A stretch of 64,000 bases of DNA. Source: Actinomycetes bacterium. GTDB lineage: Bacteria; Actinomycetota; Acidimicrobiia; Acidimicrobiales; Palsa-688. The notes beneath the pieces were generated by a model. The model was not told the DNA's origin and searched no databases. It worked only from the letters and a program-made list of their open reading frames with translations. A program made the translations under genes and the position numbers. The DNA is taken from positions 50,549-114,548 of the forward strand of contig JAJZIY010000006.1 in assembly GCA_021828475.1 (NCBI GenBank). Direction: 5' to 3'. Of this stretch, positions 1 to 10,013 are shown piece by piece. Each line of letters opens with the position of its first letter. Within the stretch, counting starts at the first letter, position 1.

Positions 1-76
1 CATCGTCATCGTCCATGTCGTCGGGCATGGCCGGGCCTTCGTCGAGCTCGTCGTCGAAGTCGTCGTCGTCAGGCAT
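1..76 (-). CDS. 5' end of a CDS running off the left edge, very acidic N-terminus (MPDDDDFDDELDEGPAMPDDMDDDD...)
   Basis: ATG on minus strand at 76 with AAGGA upstream; open to the window edge. Product not identifiable. Confidence 0.5.
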   Translation of the reverse strand, partial: MPDDDDFDDELDEGPAMPDDMDDDD

Positions 77-490
77 TGAGGTGGTTCCTTCAGCAGGCAT
101 TTCAAGCACACAGGATGGCACGCGCCGCGCTGTAGCGGCGGAGGCATGCTAAGCAACGCGGCACCCGCCCACCAGTCGGCAGGCCAAGCCGGGCCGAGCG
201 CGGGCCCGGGGAAGGCGGCGCCGCCTGGGGCCCGGGCGCGACCAGGCAGGTCGGCCCGGGGGCCTTTGGTGCCGCCAACGCACACTGAGGACATGCCTCA
301 GCAGTGCAGCTGTCGTTGTCTACTTGGCCCCCGGGCCATCCTGGCCAAGCACTACGGGTTGCACCCCGCAGGACCCGCCCCAATGATTGCCGACCACGAG
401 GGCCCGGGCAAGCGCCCTTCCGGTTCAGCGACCAGGGCTTTAACGCTGCGGCGCTGGTCAGGACGAAGGCGGAAAAAAAAATACTCCCCG

Positions 491-2146
491 TCAACCCACC
501 TGGCCGCGCCGGCGCATGTCGGCTCGGCGCTCGGCATCCAGGCGCCCGAGGCTGCGGTCGTCGTAGCCCTCGTGGTCGACGAACCCCATCATGTCGGCGA
601 TGGCCCGGTGGCCCGCCCGCTCGGCGATCAAGCGGTGCATCTGCTGGCATACCTGGCGGTACTCGGGGTGCCCCTGTGAGGTCGTGCGCAGCTCGAGCAT
701 GTGCATGGCTTCGCGTGCGTTCATGTGGATGCTGTAGCGCACGCGGTGAGCGAGGGTGACGGCGTAGCCGCCGACACTGGGCCCGAAACGCTCCTGCAGC
801 GCCTCGAACAGGGATGCCGAGCGCTCCATGGCCTCGGCGTAGACCGCCCCCTGGCCTGCGTCCTCGACAGCGGTAGGCATGGTGTAGCCGTGGTGGGGCG
901 TGAGCCCCTGCCATTCGACTGTGAGCAGCCGGTGCCGCTGCAGGTCGCGGAAAGCGCCGTAGTCCGACACGACGTCGAAGCGGTACGAGGCGAGCTCCAG
1001 GGCCCGGCCAGGCCGGTGCCGGCGGTTGACGCGCTCTCCCGCGTACCTCTCCATCACCTCGCTGCGCTGGTCCATGGACATCCCGGCGACCCGGTGCGCA
1101 AGCTCGGACTCCGACAGGTGGGTGTAGGGGTACAGCATCCCAGCGATCACCTTGTCCTCTGCCCGGGGGTCCCAGTCCACCAGGTCCACCCGGGGCGCCG
1201 CCGCCGGAGCGCCGCTCGTCTCCACCGCGCCGGCGAAGAGCGCCGAGGCCAGATCCTTCATGGCCGAACTGTTTTTCTCCATGTAGGACGACCAGGCGCT
1301 GCCCCGGTCGGCGACCTCGACGCGCCTCACCCAGGACGGGATCACCTTGCGCAGCTCGGTGAGCATCATGTCGGCGTAAGCCCTCGCCTCAGGCAGAGGG
1401 TGAGCCCGCATACGCAGCAGGAGGCCCTCATAGGCCTGGCCTGACCCGTACATGCCCAGGTTGGAGGTGGCTGCCGCCGGGAGGAGGCCCCGCAGTGTGT
1501 CGAAAGCCTTGGCCTTCAAGGCCTGCCGGTAGGCAAAGTCGCTGTCGTCGGGCAGGCGGGCCACGTTGCGGGCGAACCAGTCGTACAGGACTGGCAGCGA
1601 CGCGGCGTAAGCGTCGAACATTCGGTCCATGTCCCCCACGTACCGCGCGCCCAGCGGTGACGCCAGTACCTCGGGACTGCGGTAGTAGCGGTACCGGCCG
1701 CTCGGCAGGCGGGTGTCGTATGCCACGTAGCGGGTGGACTTCTCCATGTAGGACATCAGGCGGCCGCGCTCGAGCACCTTGGTGAGCAGGTTGGACGCCT
1801 GCTCGCAGGCAAGGTGCACCCCACCGAGCTGGGCGACGGAGTCGTCGCCGTACTCGAAGAAGACTTTCTCGTAGAGCTGCTCGGCCCTGGCCAGGCCGAC
1901 CGTGGCGTCGACGCTGTGGTCGCCGCTGACGTCCAGGTCGCCGACGAACTCGTCGAGGAAGAGCCTCCTCAGGCTCTTGGCCGAACGCGAGTACCGCGCG
2001 AACAGAGCGCCTTTGACGACCTCGGGGAGATTGACCAGGGCGAAGACGGGGCCGTCCAGGTTCGTGAAGTACCGCTTCAGCACCTCGGCCTCGTCCCGGC
2101 TCCAGGCCTCCGGGACGTAAGGCATGTCCGTGGAGTACGTGGTCAT
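491..2146 (-). CDS. Tandem ThyX-like (FAD-dependent thymidylate synthase fold) protein with degenerate motifs
   Basis: 551 aa, about twice a canonical ThyX. RGRLMSYMEKSTRY in the N-half and LQRHRLLTVEWQGLT in the C-half both resemble RHRxxSxNExSxRY. Confidence 0.8.
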   Translation of the reverse strand: MTTYSTDMPYVPEAWSRDEAEVLKRYFTNLDGPVFALVNLPEVVKGALFARYSRSAKSLRRLFLDEFVGDLDVSGDHSVDATVGLARAEQLYEKVFFEYGDDSVAQLGGVHLACEQASNLLTKVLERGRLMSYMEKSTRYVAYDTRLPSGRYRYYRSPEVLASPLGARYVGDMDRMFDAYAASLPVLYDWFARNVARLPDDSDFAYRQALKAKAFDTLRGLLPAAATSNLGMYGSGQAYEGLLLRMRAHPLPEARAYADMMLTELRKVIPSWVRRVEVADRGSAWSSYMEKNSSAMKDLASALFAGAVETSGAPAAAPRVDLVDWDPRAEDKVIAGMLYPYTHLSESELAHRVAGMSMDQRSEVMERYAGERVNRRHRPGRALELASYRFDVVSDYGAFRDLQRHRLLTVEWQGLTPHHGYTMPTAVEDAGQGAVYAEAMERSASLFEALQERFGPSVGGYAVTLAHRVRYSIHMNAREAMHMLELRTTSQGHPEYRQVCQQMHRLIAERAGHRAIADMMGFVDHEGYDDRSLGRLDAERRADMRRRGQVG

Positions 2147-2271
2147 GCGACCAGTCAGCCTACGGGGCGGCCAAGTCCGGTTGTGGGATGCTTCCGGCGC
2201 CCGTTACCAGGGCAACCCGGGTGCAGCCCACGCCCCGGCACCGCCGCCCCTGCACATGGGCCGGCACCGCC

Positions 2272-3288
2272 TCAGGACCGGCCGGCGGCCAGGTCCGAGT
2301 GGCTGAGGACGACCTTGCCGAACTGCTCGGCGGCCTCGAGGCGGGCCAGCGCTTCCGGGTAGCGCGACCAGGCATGGACACTGTCGACCACGACGGGCAG
2401 CCCGTCAGCCACCATGGCCGTGAGCTCGGCGAACTGGCGGAAAGTCCCCATCGTCGAGCCGATCACCTCGTGCTGGGAGAAGAAGAGCCTCGGCAGGTTG
2501 AGCTCGACCCGGCCCCCGCCCGTAGCCCCGCACAGCACCAGCCGGCCGCCGGGTGCGAGGGCCCGCACGGAGCCCTGCCAGGTGGCCGAGCCTGCGCTGT
2601 CGACCACGACGTCGGCCTGGAGGCGCAGATCCTCGCCTGTTGGGAGAGCCTCCCGGGCGCCCAGCTCGAGGGCTCTCTGCCGCTTGCTGGCCGAACGGGA
2701 CGTGGCCAGGACCTCGGCCCCCATGCGGGCACCGAGCGCAACGGCCATGGCACCGACGCCCCCGCCTGCGCCGACGACGAGCAACCTCTCCCCGCTGCGC
2801 AACCGCGCCCGCTCGAGCATCCGGTAGGCCGTCAGGCCGCAGAGCCCGTAGGACGCCGCCTCCTCCCAGCTGAGCCCGGGCGGGCGCCTCACCAGGTTGG
2901 CGGCCGGCACCACGACGCTCTCAGCGTGGGCTCCCGGGTAGTGCTCGCCCATGATCCCCCACTCCGGGCAGTGCACCGACTTGTCCGCCAGGCACCGGGC
3001 GCACCCACCGCACGCGAAGGACGGGTTGACCACCACCTCGTCGCCGGGAGCCCACGAGCTCACGCCCGTACCGACCGCCTCCACGACACCGGCGGCGTCG
3101 CAGCCAGGCACCATGGGCAGTACCCGCGGCTTGGGCATCCCGAGCCTCAGCCACAGGTCCATGTGGTTGAGGGCGCTCGCCACGACGCGTACGGAGACCC
3201 GGCCCGGGCCCGGCGGGCCTGGGTCGATTTCACCCCGGGTGTAGTCGCCGGGCGAGCTCTGCAGCAGCCATGCCTGCACAGGGCCCAC
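2272..3288 (-). CDS. Zinc-binding alcohol dehydrogenase / quinone oxidoreductase family (MDR)
   Basis: Structural Zn motif CGGCARCLADKSVHC, Rossmann GAGGGVG, catalytic-Zn GCDAAG region. Confidence 0.88.
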   Translation of the reverse strand: MGPVQAWLLQSSPGDYTRGEIDPGPPGPGRVSVRVVASALNHMDLWLRLGMPKPRVLPMVPGCDAAGVVEAVGTGVSSWAPGDEVVVNPSFACGGCARCLADKSVHCPEWGIMGEHYPGAHAESVVVPAANLVRRPPGLSWEEAASYGLCGLTAYRMLERARLRSGERLLVVGAGGGVGAMAVALGARMGAEVLATSRSASKRQRALELGAREALPTGEDLRLQADVVVDSAGSATWQGSVRALAPGGRLVLCGATGGGRVELNLPRLFFSQHEVIGSTMGTFRQFAELTAMVADGLPVVVDSVHAWSRYPEALARLEAAEQFGKVVLSHSDLAAGRS

Positions 3289-3306
3289 GCTACGCAGCCG
3301 GCGCCT

Positions 3307-6045
3307 CTAGCTCAAACGGTCGACAGGCGTCGCGGTCCCCCCGGCCACGGGGCCTGGCAGAGCCGATGCGGCAACCACGCCGCGGAACAGCGCCCCGGCC
3401 CCATCGCGCGCCGCCTGGGCCGACGCCTGCAGCGGCAAAACCTCCCCCAGCTGCCTCAGCAGGTCGACCAGTTGCTTCACGTTGCGCACGAAATCACCCG
3501 CCGAGAACCCCGAGGGGCCATCCTGGCCGTCCTGCGCTCCGGCGAGCAGCCTCCCGATGGCCTGGCCCCTTGCCCACCCGTAGGCGACGGCAGCGAACCC
3601 GGCGTCCACCGCCCGGGTCGCCGGCAGGCCGGCGGCCTGCTCCGCAGCGGCGAGCTCCACCGCCACTGCCTGGACCTGCTCCCATCTCTCGCGCAGCCGC
3701 CGTGCCGGCCAGCGCGGCGGCGCCTCGGCTATGCCAGCGGGGCCACGCGGCTCGTAGGTGAACACCGAGACGAGCGCCGCCATCTCCGCCGGGCGCAGCC
3801 CGTCCAGGAGGCCACGCTCGGCACATTCGGCTACCAGCAGGTCCTGGGGGTGATAGATCCTGGCGAGGCGCTGCCCGGCCGCAGTCAGCGACCAACCCTC
3901 CACGTAGCGCCAGCTCCGAAGCAGGGCGAGGACGCGGTCGAGCTGCCGGGCCAGCGACTCAGCGCGGCCCTTGACCTGCTTGTCCAGGCGCTCGACCTGC
4001 CGGCGCGCCCGCTCGGCCCTGGCAGCGGCGCGCAGGTGCGCCTTCAGGTGCGGGCAGGCACTGACGGCGAGTTGTGCTGCCTCGTCCAGCGCGGCGTCAG
4101 CGGCGCTGGGGCGCCCGCTTCCGTGGAGGCCGGCACGCTCCTCGCCTGCCTGCAGGCGTTCCGCAACCCGGCGTTGGAACTCCCTGCTCTTGGGGGTGAA
4201 GGGCACCGGCAGCTCGACCCGGCCGACGGCGCGGGGCGGGTAGCGGAAGTCACGGGCAGCCAGGGTCACGAGCCGCCGGCCGGCTGTGATGCCCCGGAGG
4301 CTCACCTCGCCTCGCCGGCGCTGTGAAGTGGCCAGGACCGCCACCCGCTCGCCAGTGCGGGCCCCCCCCTTCGGGTGCCCGGGCAGGACGACGACGTCGC
4401 CGGGACGCAGCTCGGCCAGAGCCTCGAGCACCTCGGCCAGTTTGGGACGTGGGGCGCGCGCCTCCCCTGGTCCTCTCGCAGCCGTCACGAGCCGCCGGTA
4501 CTCGAAGACGTCGCCGAGCTCGCAGGAGGCATCCGCCGTAGCCGCGGCCAGCTCGTCCCGGGCCCTTCCGAGCTGGCGCTCCAGGCGGACCGTGTCGGCG
4601 TCGGAACGGTACTGCGCGAACGAGAGGTTGAGCAGGTGGTGGGCCTGTTGCGTAGAGCAGCGCCCGACAAGGTTGGTGGCCATGTTGTAGGTCGGGCGGA
4701 AGCTCGAGGTGAGGGTGTAGCTGCGGGCGCCGGCCAGCGACGCCAGCTGCTCGAAGCTCACGTTCGGCGCCCACAGGGCCACCGCATAGCCGACCTCGTC
4801 CGTGCCGCGCCTGCCCGCCCTCCCGGTGAGCTGCGTGTACTCCCCGGGCGTGAGCGGCTCGACGCGCTCCCCGCCGAACTTGGACAACTTCTCTATCACC
4901 ACGGACCTGGCCGGCATGTTGATCCCGAGCGCGAGCGTCTCGGTGGCGAACACCACTTTCACGAGACCGGCGGCGAAGCAACGCTCCACCGCCTCCTTGA
5001 AGGGCGGCACCATACCGGCGTGGTGGGCGGCGAAGCCGGCCTCCAGCCCGGCGAGCCAGCCGGCGTAGCCCAGGGCCTCCAGATCCGCTTCGCTCAGGTG
5101 ACGGGCCGCCTCCTCCGCGACGAGGCGCACCTCGGCCCGTTCGGCCGTGCTCGTGAGCCGCCGCGTCTCGCGCAGGCATTGGCGGACCGCCTCGTCGCAC
5201 CCGGCCCGGCTGAAGATGAAATAGATAGCCGGCAGCAGGCCGCGCTCGTCGAGCACCTCGACGGACTCGGCGCGTCTGGGTACGAACAGGCCGGCCCGCC
5301 GCTGCGCCCTCCAGCCGCTTTCGACCCGGGCCGTAACAGCTGTGCCCTGGGGGTTGGGACGGCCTTCGAGGAGGGTGGGCATGACCAGGATGTCGCCTCG
5401 CCTGCGGTCCCCGACCATGAAGAGGCTGTGGAGAGGGACGGGTCGCCGCTCCTCTATGACGGCCCTGGTCGAGCCACGCACGGTGCCCACCCAGTCCGCC
5501 AGCTCCTCGGCGTTCGAGACGGTGGCCGACAGACAGACCAGGTCCACCTCCGAGGGAAGGTGGATGATGACCTCCTCCCAAACCGGCCCCCGGTAGGCGT
5601 CCTGCAGGTAGTGGACCTCGTCCAACACGACATAGCGCAGGCCTTCGAGGCTGCGCGACCCGGCGTAGATCATGTTGCGCAAGACCTCGGTGGTCATGAC
5701 CACGAGGGGCGCATCACCGTTGACGGCGTTGTCCCCCGTCAGCAGCCCGACCCGGGCGGCCCCGTAGGTGCGGCTGAAGTCACCGAACTTCTGGTTGGAC
5801 AACGCCTTGAGGGGCGTGGTGTAGAAGGCCTTTCGGCCCTGCGACAGGGCCCGGGCCACGGCGTACTCGGCCACCAGGGTCTTGCCTGACCCGGTCGGGG
5901 CGGCGACGACGACACTGTGCCCCTCGTCGAGAGCGGCCATCGCCTCCAGCTGGAAGGGATCCGGGTCGAAGTCGAGGCCGTCCACGAAAACCGAGCGGAG
6001 CTGCCCGGCCATGACCCGGGCCGGCTCGGGCCCTTGTGCGCTCAC
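3307..6045 (-). CDS. helY: DEAD/DEAH-box Ski2-like RNA helicase (HelY/Mtr4-like)
   Basis: APTGSGKT, DEVH, SAT, TGRAGRRG motifs; next to tatC as in mycobacteria. GTG start at 6045 preferred over the 6189 ORF start. Confidence 0.88.
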   Translation of the reverse strand: MSAQGPEPARVMAGQLRSVFVDGLDFDPDPFQLEAMAALDEGHSVVVAAPTGSGKTLVAEYAVARALSQGRKAFYTTPLKALSNQKFGDFSRTYGAARVGLLTGDNAVNGDAPLVVMTTEVLRNMIYAGSRSLEGLRYVVLDEVHYLQDAYRGPVWEEVIIHLPSEVDLVCLSATVSNAEELADWVGTVRGSTRAVIEERRPVPLHSLFMVGDRRRGDILVMPTLLEGRPNPQGTAVTARVESGWRAQRRAGLFVPRRAESVEVLDERGLLPAIYFIFSRAGCDEAVRQCLRETRRLTSTAERAEVRLVAEEAARHLSEADLEALGYAGWLAGLEAGFAAHHAGMVPPFKEAVERCFAAGLVKVVFATETLALGINMPARSVVIEKLSKFGGERVEPLTPGEYTQLTGRAGRRGTDEVGYAVALWAPNVSFEQLASLAGARSYTLTSSFRPTYNMATNLVGRCSTQQAHHLLNLSFAQYRSDADTVRLERQLGRARDELAAATADASCELGDVFEYRRLVTAARGPGEARAPRPKLAEVLEALAELRPGDVVVLPGHPKGGARTGERVAVLATSQRRRGEVSLRGITAGRRLVTLAARDFRYPPRAVGRVELPVPFTPKSREFQRRVAERLQAGEERAGLHGSGRPSAADAALDEAAQLAVSACPHLKAHLRAAARAERARRQVERLDKQVKGRAESLARQLDRVLALLRSWRYVEGWSLTAAGQRLARIYHPQDLLVAECAERGLLDGLRPAEMAALVSVFTYEPRGPAGIAEAPPRWPARRLRERWEQVQAVAVELAAAEQAAGLPATRAVDAGFAAVAYGWARGQAIGRLLAGAQDGQDGPSGFSAGDFVRNVKQLVDLLRQLGEVLPLQASAQAARDGAGALFRGVVAASALPGPVAGGTATPVDRLS

Positions 6046-6202
6046 CCGACCTTTGTAGCGCACCTCGCCACCGCCATCCCGCACTACCCGGCCCGGCCTG
6101 CTGGCCTCCCTGTCCGCCTGAGGGCCCCCGTCCGGCCAGCACCCTGCAACTGGCGGCTCCCGGCGCGCCAAGCATGTCCCATCGGGCACACCGGGGCCCG
6201 GC

Positions 6203-7042
6203 TCACTTCCTCAGAAGGCGGCCGACCAGTATCGACAACTCGTAGAACACGATCATCGGTATTGCCATGGCCAGGAAGGTGAAGGGGTCGTTGCTGGGCG
6301 TGACTATCGCCGCCACTGCGCAGAGCACGACGATGGCCGGCCGCCGCCAGCGCCTCCATCTGGCACTGGGCACTACGCCCGAGATCATCAGGAACACCAC
6401 CACGATCGGGTAGAGGAAGACCAGCCCGAACACCAGGCATACCAGCACGTAGAGGCTCACATAAGAGCTGAGCGTGTAGGCGGCGGCGACACCTGAGCCG
6501 CTCACGCCTATGAGCCAGTTGAGCGCCTTCGGCCATACCAGTATCGCTATCCCAACGCCCATGCAGAACAGCACGATGGCGCTCAGCACGAACGGCACGG
6601 CGTAGCGCTTCTCGTTGCGCCTCAGTCCGGGCGTTATGAACCTCCACACCTGCCAGAGCCATACGGGCGTGGCCAGCGCAACCCCTATGTAGGAGGCGAG
6701 CTTCAAGCGGGTGAGAAAACCCTGTGCCGGCTCTTGGACCAGCAGGTTGCACGAGAGGACCCGCGAGCGGTGCAAGTGGCAGAAGTTCACGTAGCCCTCC
6801 TTCATGAACCCGAGCACCGGGTTGTAGAGGAACCAACCCGCCACGGCGGTCACCAGGATGGCGCCGGCGCACACGAGCACTCTGCGCCGCAGTTCGGCCA
6901 GGTGCTCGAACAGTGTCATGCGACCACCGTCGCCATCGCCCAGCCGCTGCTCGAGGTCGACCGAGCCGGTCGGCTCCCGACCCTCGTCCGGCTCTCCCGG
7001 TAGCGGCGCGGCGCTCCCGCCGCCCAAAACAGGCGCGGTCAT
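6203..7042 (-). CDS. tatC: Sec-independent protein translocase TatC
   Basis: MTLFEHLAELRRR start region, six hydrophobic segments, ITPGLRRNEKRY motif. Confidence 0.93.
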   Translation of the reverse strand: MTAPVLGGGSAAPLPGEPDEGREPTGSVDLEQRLGDGDGGRMTLFEHLAELRRRVLVCAGAILVTAVAGWFLYNPVLGFMKEGYVNFCHLHRSRVLSCNLLVQEPAQGFLTRLKLASYIGVALATPVWLWQVWRFITPGLRRNEKRYAVPFVLSAIVLFCMGVGIAILVWPKALNWLIGVSGSGVAAAYTLSSYVSLYVLVCLVFGLVFLYPIVVVFLMISGVVPSARWRRWRRPAIVVLCAVAAIVTPSNDPFTFLAMAIPMIVFYELSILVGRLLRK

Positions 7043-7434
7043 CAGTTGAAGGAGGGGTCGTCGGGGGCGCCTGGTAGAGCGCCCGGCGTGCTCGTCAACG
7101 GTGCGACGGTGCCTGCCAGGCCGTCTATCTCCGGGGGCCCGCCGTAGTCGTAGGTGCCAGCCTGCTCCAAGGGGCTGCCGTCTGCACCCGCGGTGCCGGC
7201 GCCGTCCTGGTTGCCCAGGCCCACGTGCATCTCGGCGTCGTGCACCGCCGACTGGATGATGGCCCGGGGCTCGGCCAGCACCTGGTCCATCTCGACACGA
7301 AAGGCCGAGGTGTACTTACGCAACTCTGCCAGGCCTCTACCGAGCGAGCGGGCCGCATTGGGCAGGCGGCTCGGGCCGAGCACGATCAGAGCGATAACGA
7401 AGACCACGAAAAGCTTTTCCGGATCGATGCTCAC
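7042..7434 (-). CDS. Twin-arginine translocase TatA/TatB family (TatB-like)
   Basis: MSIDPEKLFVVFVIALIVLGPSRLPNAARSLGRGLAELR; overlaps tatC start. GTG start at 7434. Confidence 0.85.
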   Translation of the reverse strand: MSIDPEKLFVVFVIALIVLGPSRLPNAARSLGRGLAELRKYTSAFRVEMDQVLAEPRAIIQSAVHDAEMHVGLGNQDGAGTAGADGSPLEQAGTYDYGGPPEIDGLAGTVAPLTSTPGALPGAPDDPSFN

Positions 7435-7517
7435 TGCCCCCGAGCCTATAGGCACCGGGGCGTGCGCAGCCCTCACCTCACCTCAGCGCCAAGCGTGCCT
7501 TGGAGGCCGGTCGGTCC

Positions 7518-7715
7518 TCAGCAGCGGCCGGGAGGGACCTTGTAGCCGTCTCCGGTAGCGCTGCTGGCCCCACGCACACGCTCACGTGCCCGCTCGACCT
7601 CCACACGTACTACCTGAAGACGCCTCGACTCGCGCTGTAGGGCCGCCACGAGCACTGCGAACAGCGCCGCTCCGGCACCACCGATGGCCAGCGGTCCGGC
7701 CCAGTACCAGTTCAC
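7518..7715 (-). CDS. Small single-TM protein with coiled-coil-like tail
   Basis: 65 aa, ATG start, N-terminal TM then charged RESRRLQVVRVEVERARERV. Confidence 0.5.
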   Translation of the reverse strand: MNWYWAGPLAIGGAGAALFAVLVAALQRESRRLQVVRVEVERARERVRGASSATGDGYKVPPGRC

Positions 7716-7724
7716 GGGACCACC

Positions 7725-8066
7725 CTACCGGGAACCGAGCGGGCCGCCGCCGGCGATGACATGTTCGAACCAATTCTCAGATTCGAGCTCGAAGTGGAAG
7801 GCCAGCAGGTCGTCGTAGGTGATCGTGGGCCCGCACTTGGGCTCGGACAGCTCGGCCGGCATGTCCCAGTTGACGACCTTGACGCCCGCCGAGACCAGTA
7901 GCTCGACCACCCTCTGCTCAGCAGGCTTGTTGACCATGAGCCGGCAGTTCGGGCAGAGGAACGAGTAGGTCCCCTCTTCGGTGGCGGAGCACACCTGCAC
8001 CTGCACTTCACGAGTCGTCAGTTCGACGTCTCCACAAGTCGGGCAGCTCGCCCTCACTGTTGCCAC
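7725..8066 (-). CDS. Small zinc-ribbon protein of unknown function
   Basis: CPTC...CPNC Cys pairs; GTG start at 8066 with AAGGAG upstream. Confidence 0.65.
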   Translation of the reverse strand: MATVRASCPTCGDVELTTREVQVQVCSATEEGTYSFLCPNCRLMVNKPAEQRVVELLVSAGVKVVNWDMPAELSEPKCGPTITYDDLLAFHFELESENWFEHVIAGGGPLGSR

Positions 8067-8371
8067 CTTGGCACTCCTTCTCTCAACCCCCGGGCCGAGG
8101 CTCGGGCCACTGAAACCACTGATTGTGATATCGGCGTCCAGCCAGACCCCTTGAGCCTTGACCAACCCAAAGCCGGAACGAGGATGTCCAATTCTTGAAC
8201 TTCTTAGCGCATGCCGGGCACGGCTTGTTGGACCCCCGTCGCGTTTGGGAACGATGGCGCCGCCTTGGTGACCAACGGCCTACCCTGCAGTGTTGGGCTC
8301 ACCGAAGCACACCTGGTCAGGGGCACAAGCAGGCAGCGGTGGGAGATCGCCTCCCGGGAAGCGGCCGGCAC

Positions 8372-9040
8372 CTAGATGAAGCCCGCCCTGCTCGGTGGCC
8401 AGACCCGCACGAACGCCCGCCCGACGATGTAGCTGGCGGGAAGCGGGCCCCAGTAGCGCGAATCGTAGGAGTCGGCGCGGTTGTCCCCCATCACGAAGTA
8501 GTAGCCCTGGGGCACCTTGTAGGGATCGGGCATGCAGCCCGGCGGGGCGCAGCCCGTCGTGGGCCATGTGGTGCAGTAGGGCGAGCTGGGCTGCTGCCAA
8601 CCGGCCGGGAGGTAGGGCTGGCGCATCTCGACCCCGTCGACGTACACGGCGCAGTTCGCCACCCTGACCGTCTGCCCGGGACCGGCCACCACCCGCTTGA
8701 TGAGGTCGGAGATGTCGAGGGTCTGGTCCCTGGGCGGCCGGCGGAAGACGATGATGTCGCCCTGGTGGACGGGGTGGAAGTCGTAGGCCAGCTTGTTGAC
8801 GAGGACCCTGTCCCCCACCTGGAGCGTGGGCACCATGGACGTGGAGGGGATGTAGAACGCCTGTACGGCGAAGGTCTTGATCAGCAGCGCTGCAACGACG
8901 GCCACGACGACGATGACCACCCACTCGACCAGCACCTGGTGGCGCGCCCGCTGCCCTCCCTCGGCCGGGACGGCGCTGCCCTCGGCCGGCCCGTCCCCAC
9001 CTGGCCCGAGCGGGCCTGCCTCGCGCTCCGTCAGGCTCAC
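8372..9040 (-). CDS. lepB: Signal peptidase I
   Basis: Catalytic-Ser motif PSTSMVPTL, Lys motif IKRVVAGPG, box E GDNRADSYDSRYWGP; N-terminal TM. Confidence 0.93.
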   Translation of the reverse strand: MSLTEREAGPLGPGGDGPAEGSAVPAEGGQRARHQVLVEWVVIVVVAVVAALLIKTFAVQAFYIPSTSMVPTLQVGDRVLVNKLAYDFHPVHQGDIIVFRRPPRDQTLDISDLIKRVVAGPGQTVRVANCAVYVDGVEMRQPYLPAGWQQPSSPYCTTWPTTGCAPPGCMPDPYKVPQGYYFVMGDNRADSYDSRYWGPLPASYIVGRAFVRVWPPSRAGFI

Positions 9041-9050
9041 CCCTGTGAGG

Positions 9051-10013
9051 TTACCGGTCGTAGAGGGCGAGGACCCGCCTGGCGGCAGCGGCCCCCACCC
9101 CCTCGGCGCCGGCGAGGACCGCCACTTCCGGCCCGGCACGCAGCAGCAACCTCTCCAGCCAGGCCGTCGAGCTCACCCTCAGGCGGACCTCCAGGTGCCC
9201 GTCGCCCGCAGCTGCCACGCCCTCGTTGGGGTAGTGATCGGCCACCCATGCCGCTCCCGGTGCGAGGTCGAGCACGACCAGGGGGTCTCCAGGACGTCCC
9301 TCGTAGAGGGTCAGCGGCCCGATGTCGGCCGGCGCCACGAAGCTGTCGTCCAGCATCCGGGCCGAGCGCACGCGGTCGACCCTGAACAGGCGCCGTCCCC
9401 TCACCCGCTCGCACCAGCCGAGCAGGTACCAGTGCCCCTCGGTGGCGAAGACCCGCCAGGGTTGCACGACCCTGTCGGTGTTGACGTCCCGGCCGAAGGA
9501 GTAGTACTCGATCCTGACCTTGCGGTGCTCGCCGGCCGCCTTCTCGACGATGGCCAGCACGTCGCCGGCGACCTCGCCCAGCTCCACCTGCAGCGTGCCT
9601 CCGGCCGAGGTCCCGAGGACGCCCGCCAGCTTGGCCACGGCGCTGGCCAGAGGGGCGCGGTCTGGCCCCTCGACGCCGGACGTACCGGCACCTGCCGCCG
9701 ACAGCTCCAACATGGCCTGGGCGGCCGCCAGCAGGGCAAGGCCCTCCTGGGGAGCCAGGCGCAGGGGGCGGCGGAACCACTCGGCGAAGCGGATCCAGAC
9801 CCGTCCATCGTCGACGTCCACCTCGATGAGAGAGTCCGGGGTGAATGGGTAAACCCCGCACATGAAGAGCAGGTTGAGGTCGGCGAGCAGCTCGCGTTCG
9901 GATACCCCGAAACGCACGCACACCTCCTCGACGCTCGGTCCGTCCTGGGCGACGACCCAGGGGACGATGGCCAGGAGGCGAGCCAGGCGCTCGGCAGCTG
10001 CAGGCCGGCTCAC
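9051..10013 (-). CDS. pafC: WYL-domain transcriptional regulator PafC
   Basis: WYL-type region (HWYLLGWCERVRGRRLFRVDRV), adjacent to pafB/pafA; GTGA overlap with pafB stop. Confidence 0.85.
   Translation of the reverse strand: MSRPAAAERLARLLAIVPWVVAQDGPSVEEVCVRFGVSERELLADLNLLFMCGVYPFTPDSLIEVDVDDGRVWIRFAEWFRRPLRLAPQEGLALLAAAQAMLELSAAGAGTSGVEGPDRAPLASAVAKLAGVLGTSAGGTLQVELGEVAGDVLAIVEKAAGEHRKVRIEYYSFGRDVNTDRVVQPWRVFATEGHWYLLGWCERVRGRRLFRVDRVRSARMLDDSFVAPADIGPLTLYEGRPGDPLVVLDLAPGAAWVADHYPNEGVAAAGDGHLEVRLRVSSTAWLERLLLRAGPEVAVLAGAEGVGAAAARRVLALYDR

Noticed and set aside
2188-4326. 712-aa plus-strand ORF
   Set aside because: Antisense to the clear zinc-ADH and HelY genes; low-complexity His/Arg/Pro-rich translation typical of shadow ORFs in high-GC DNA.
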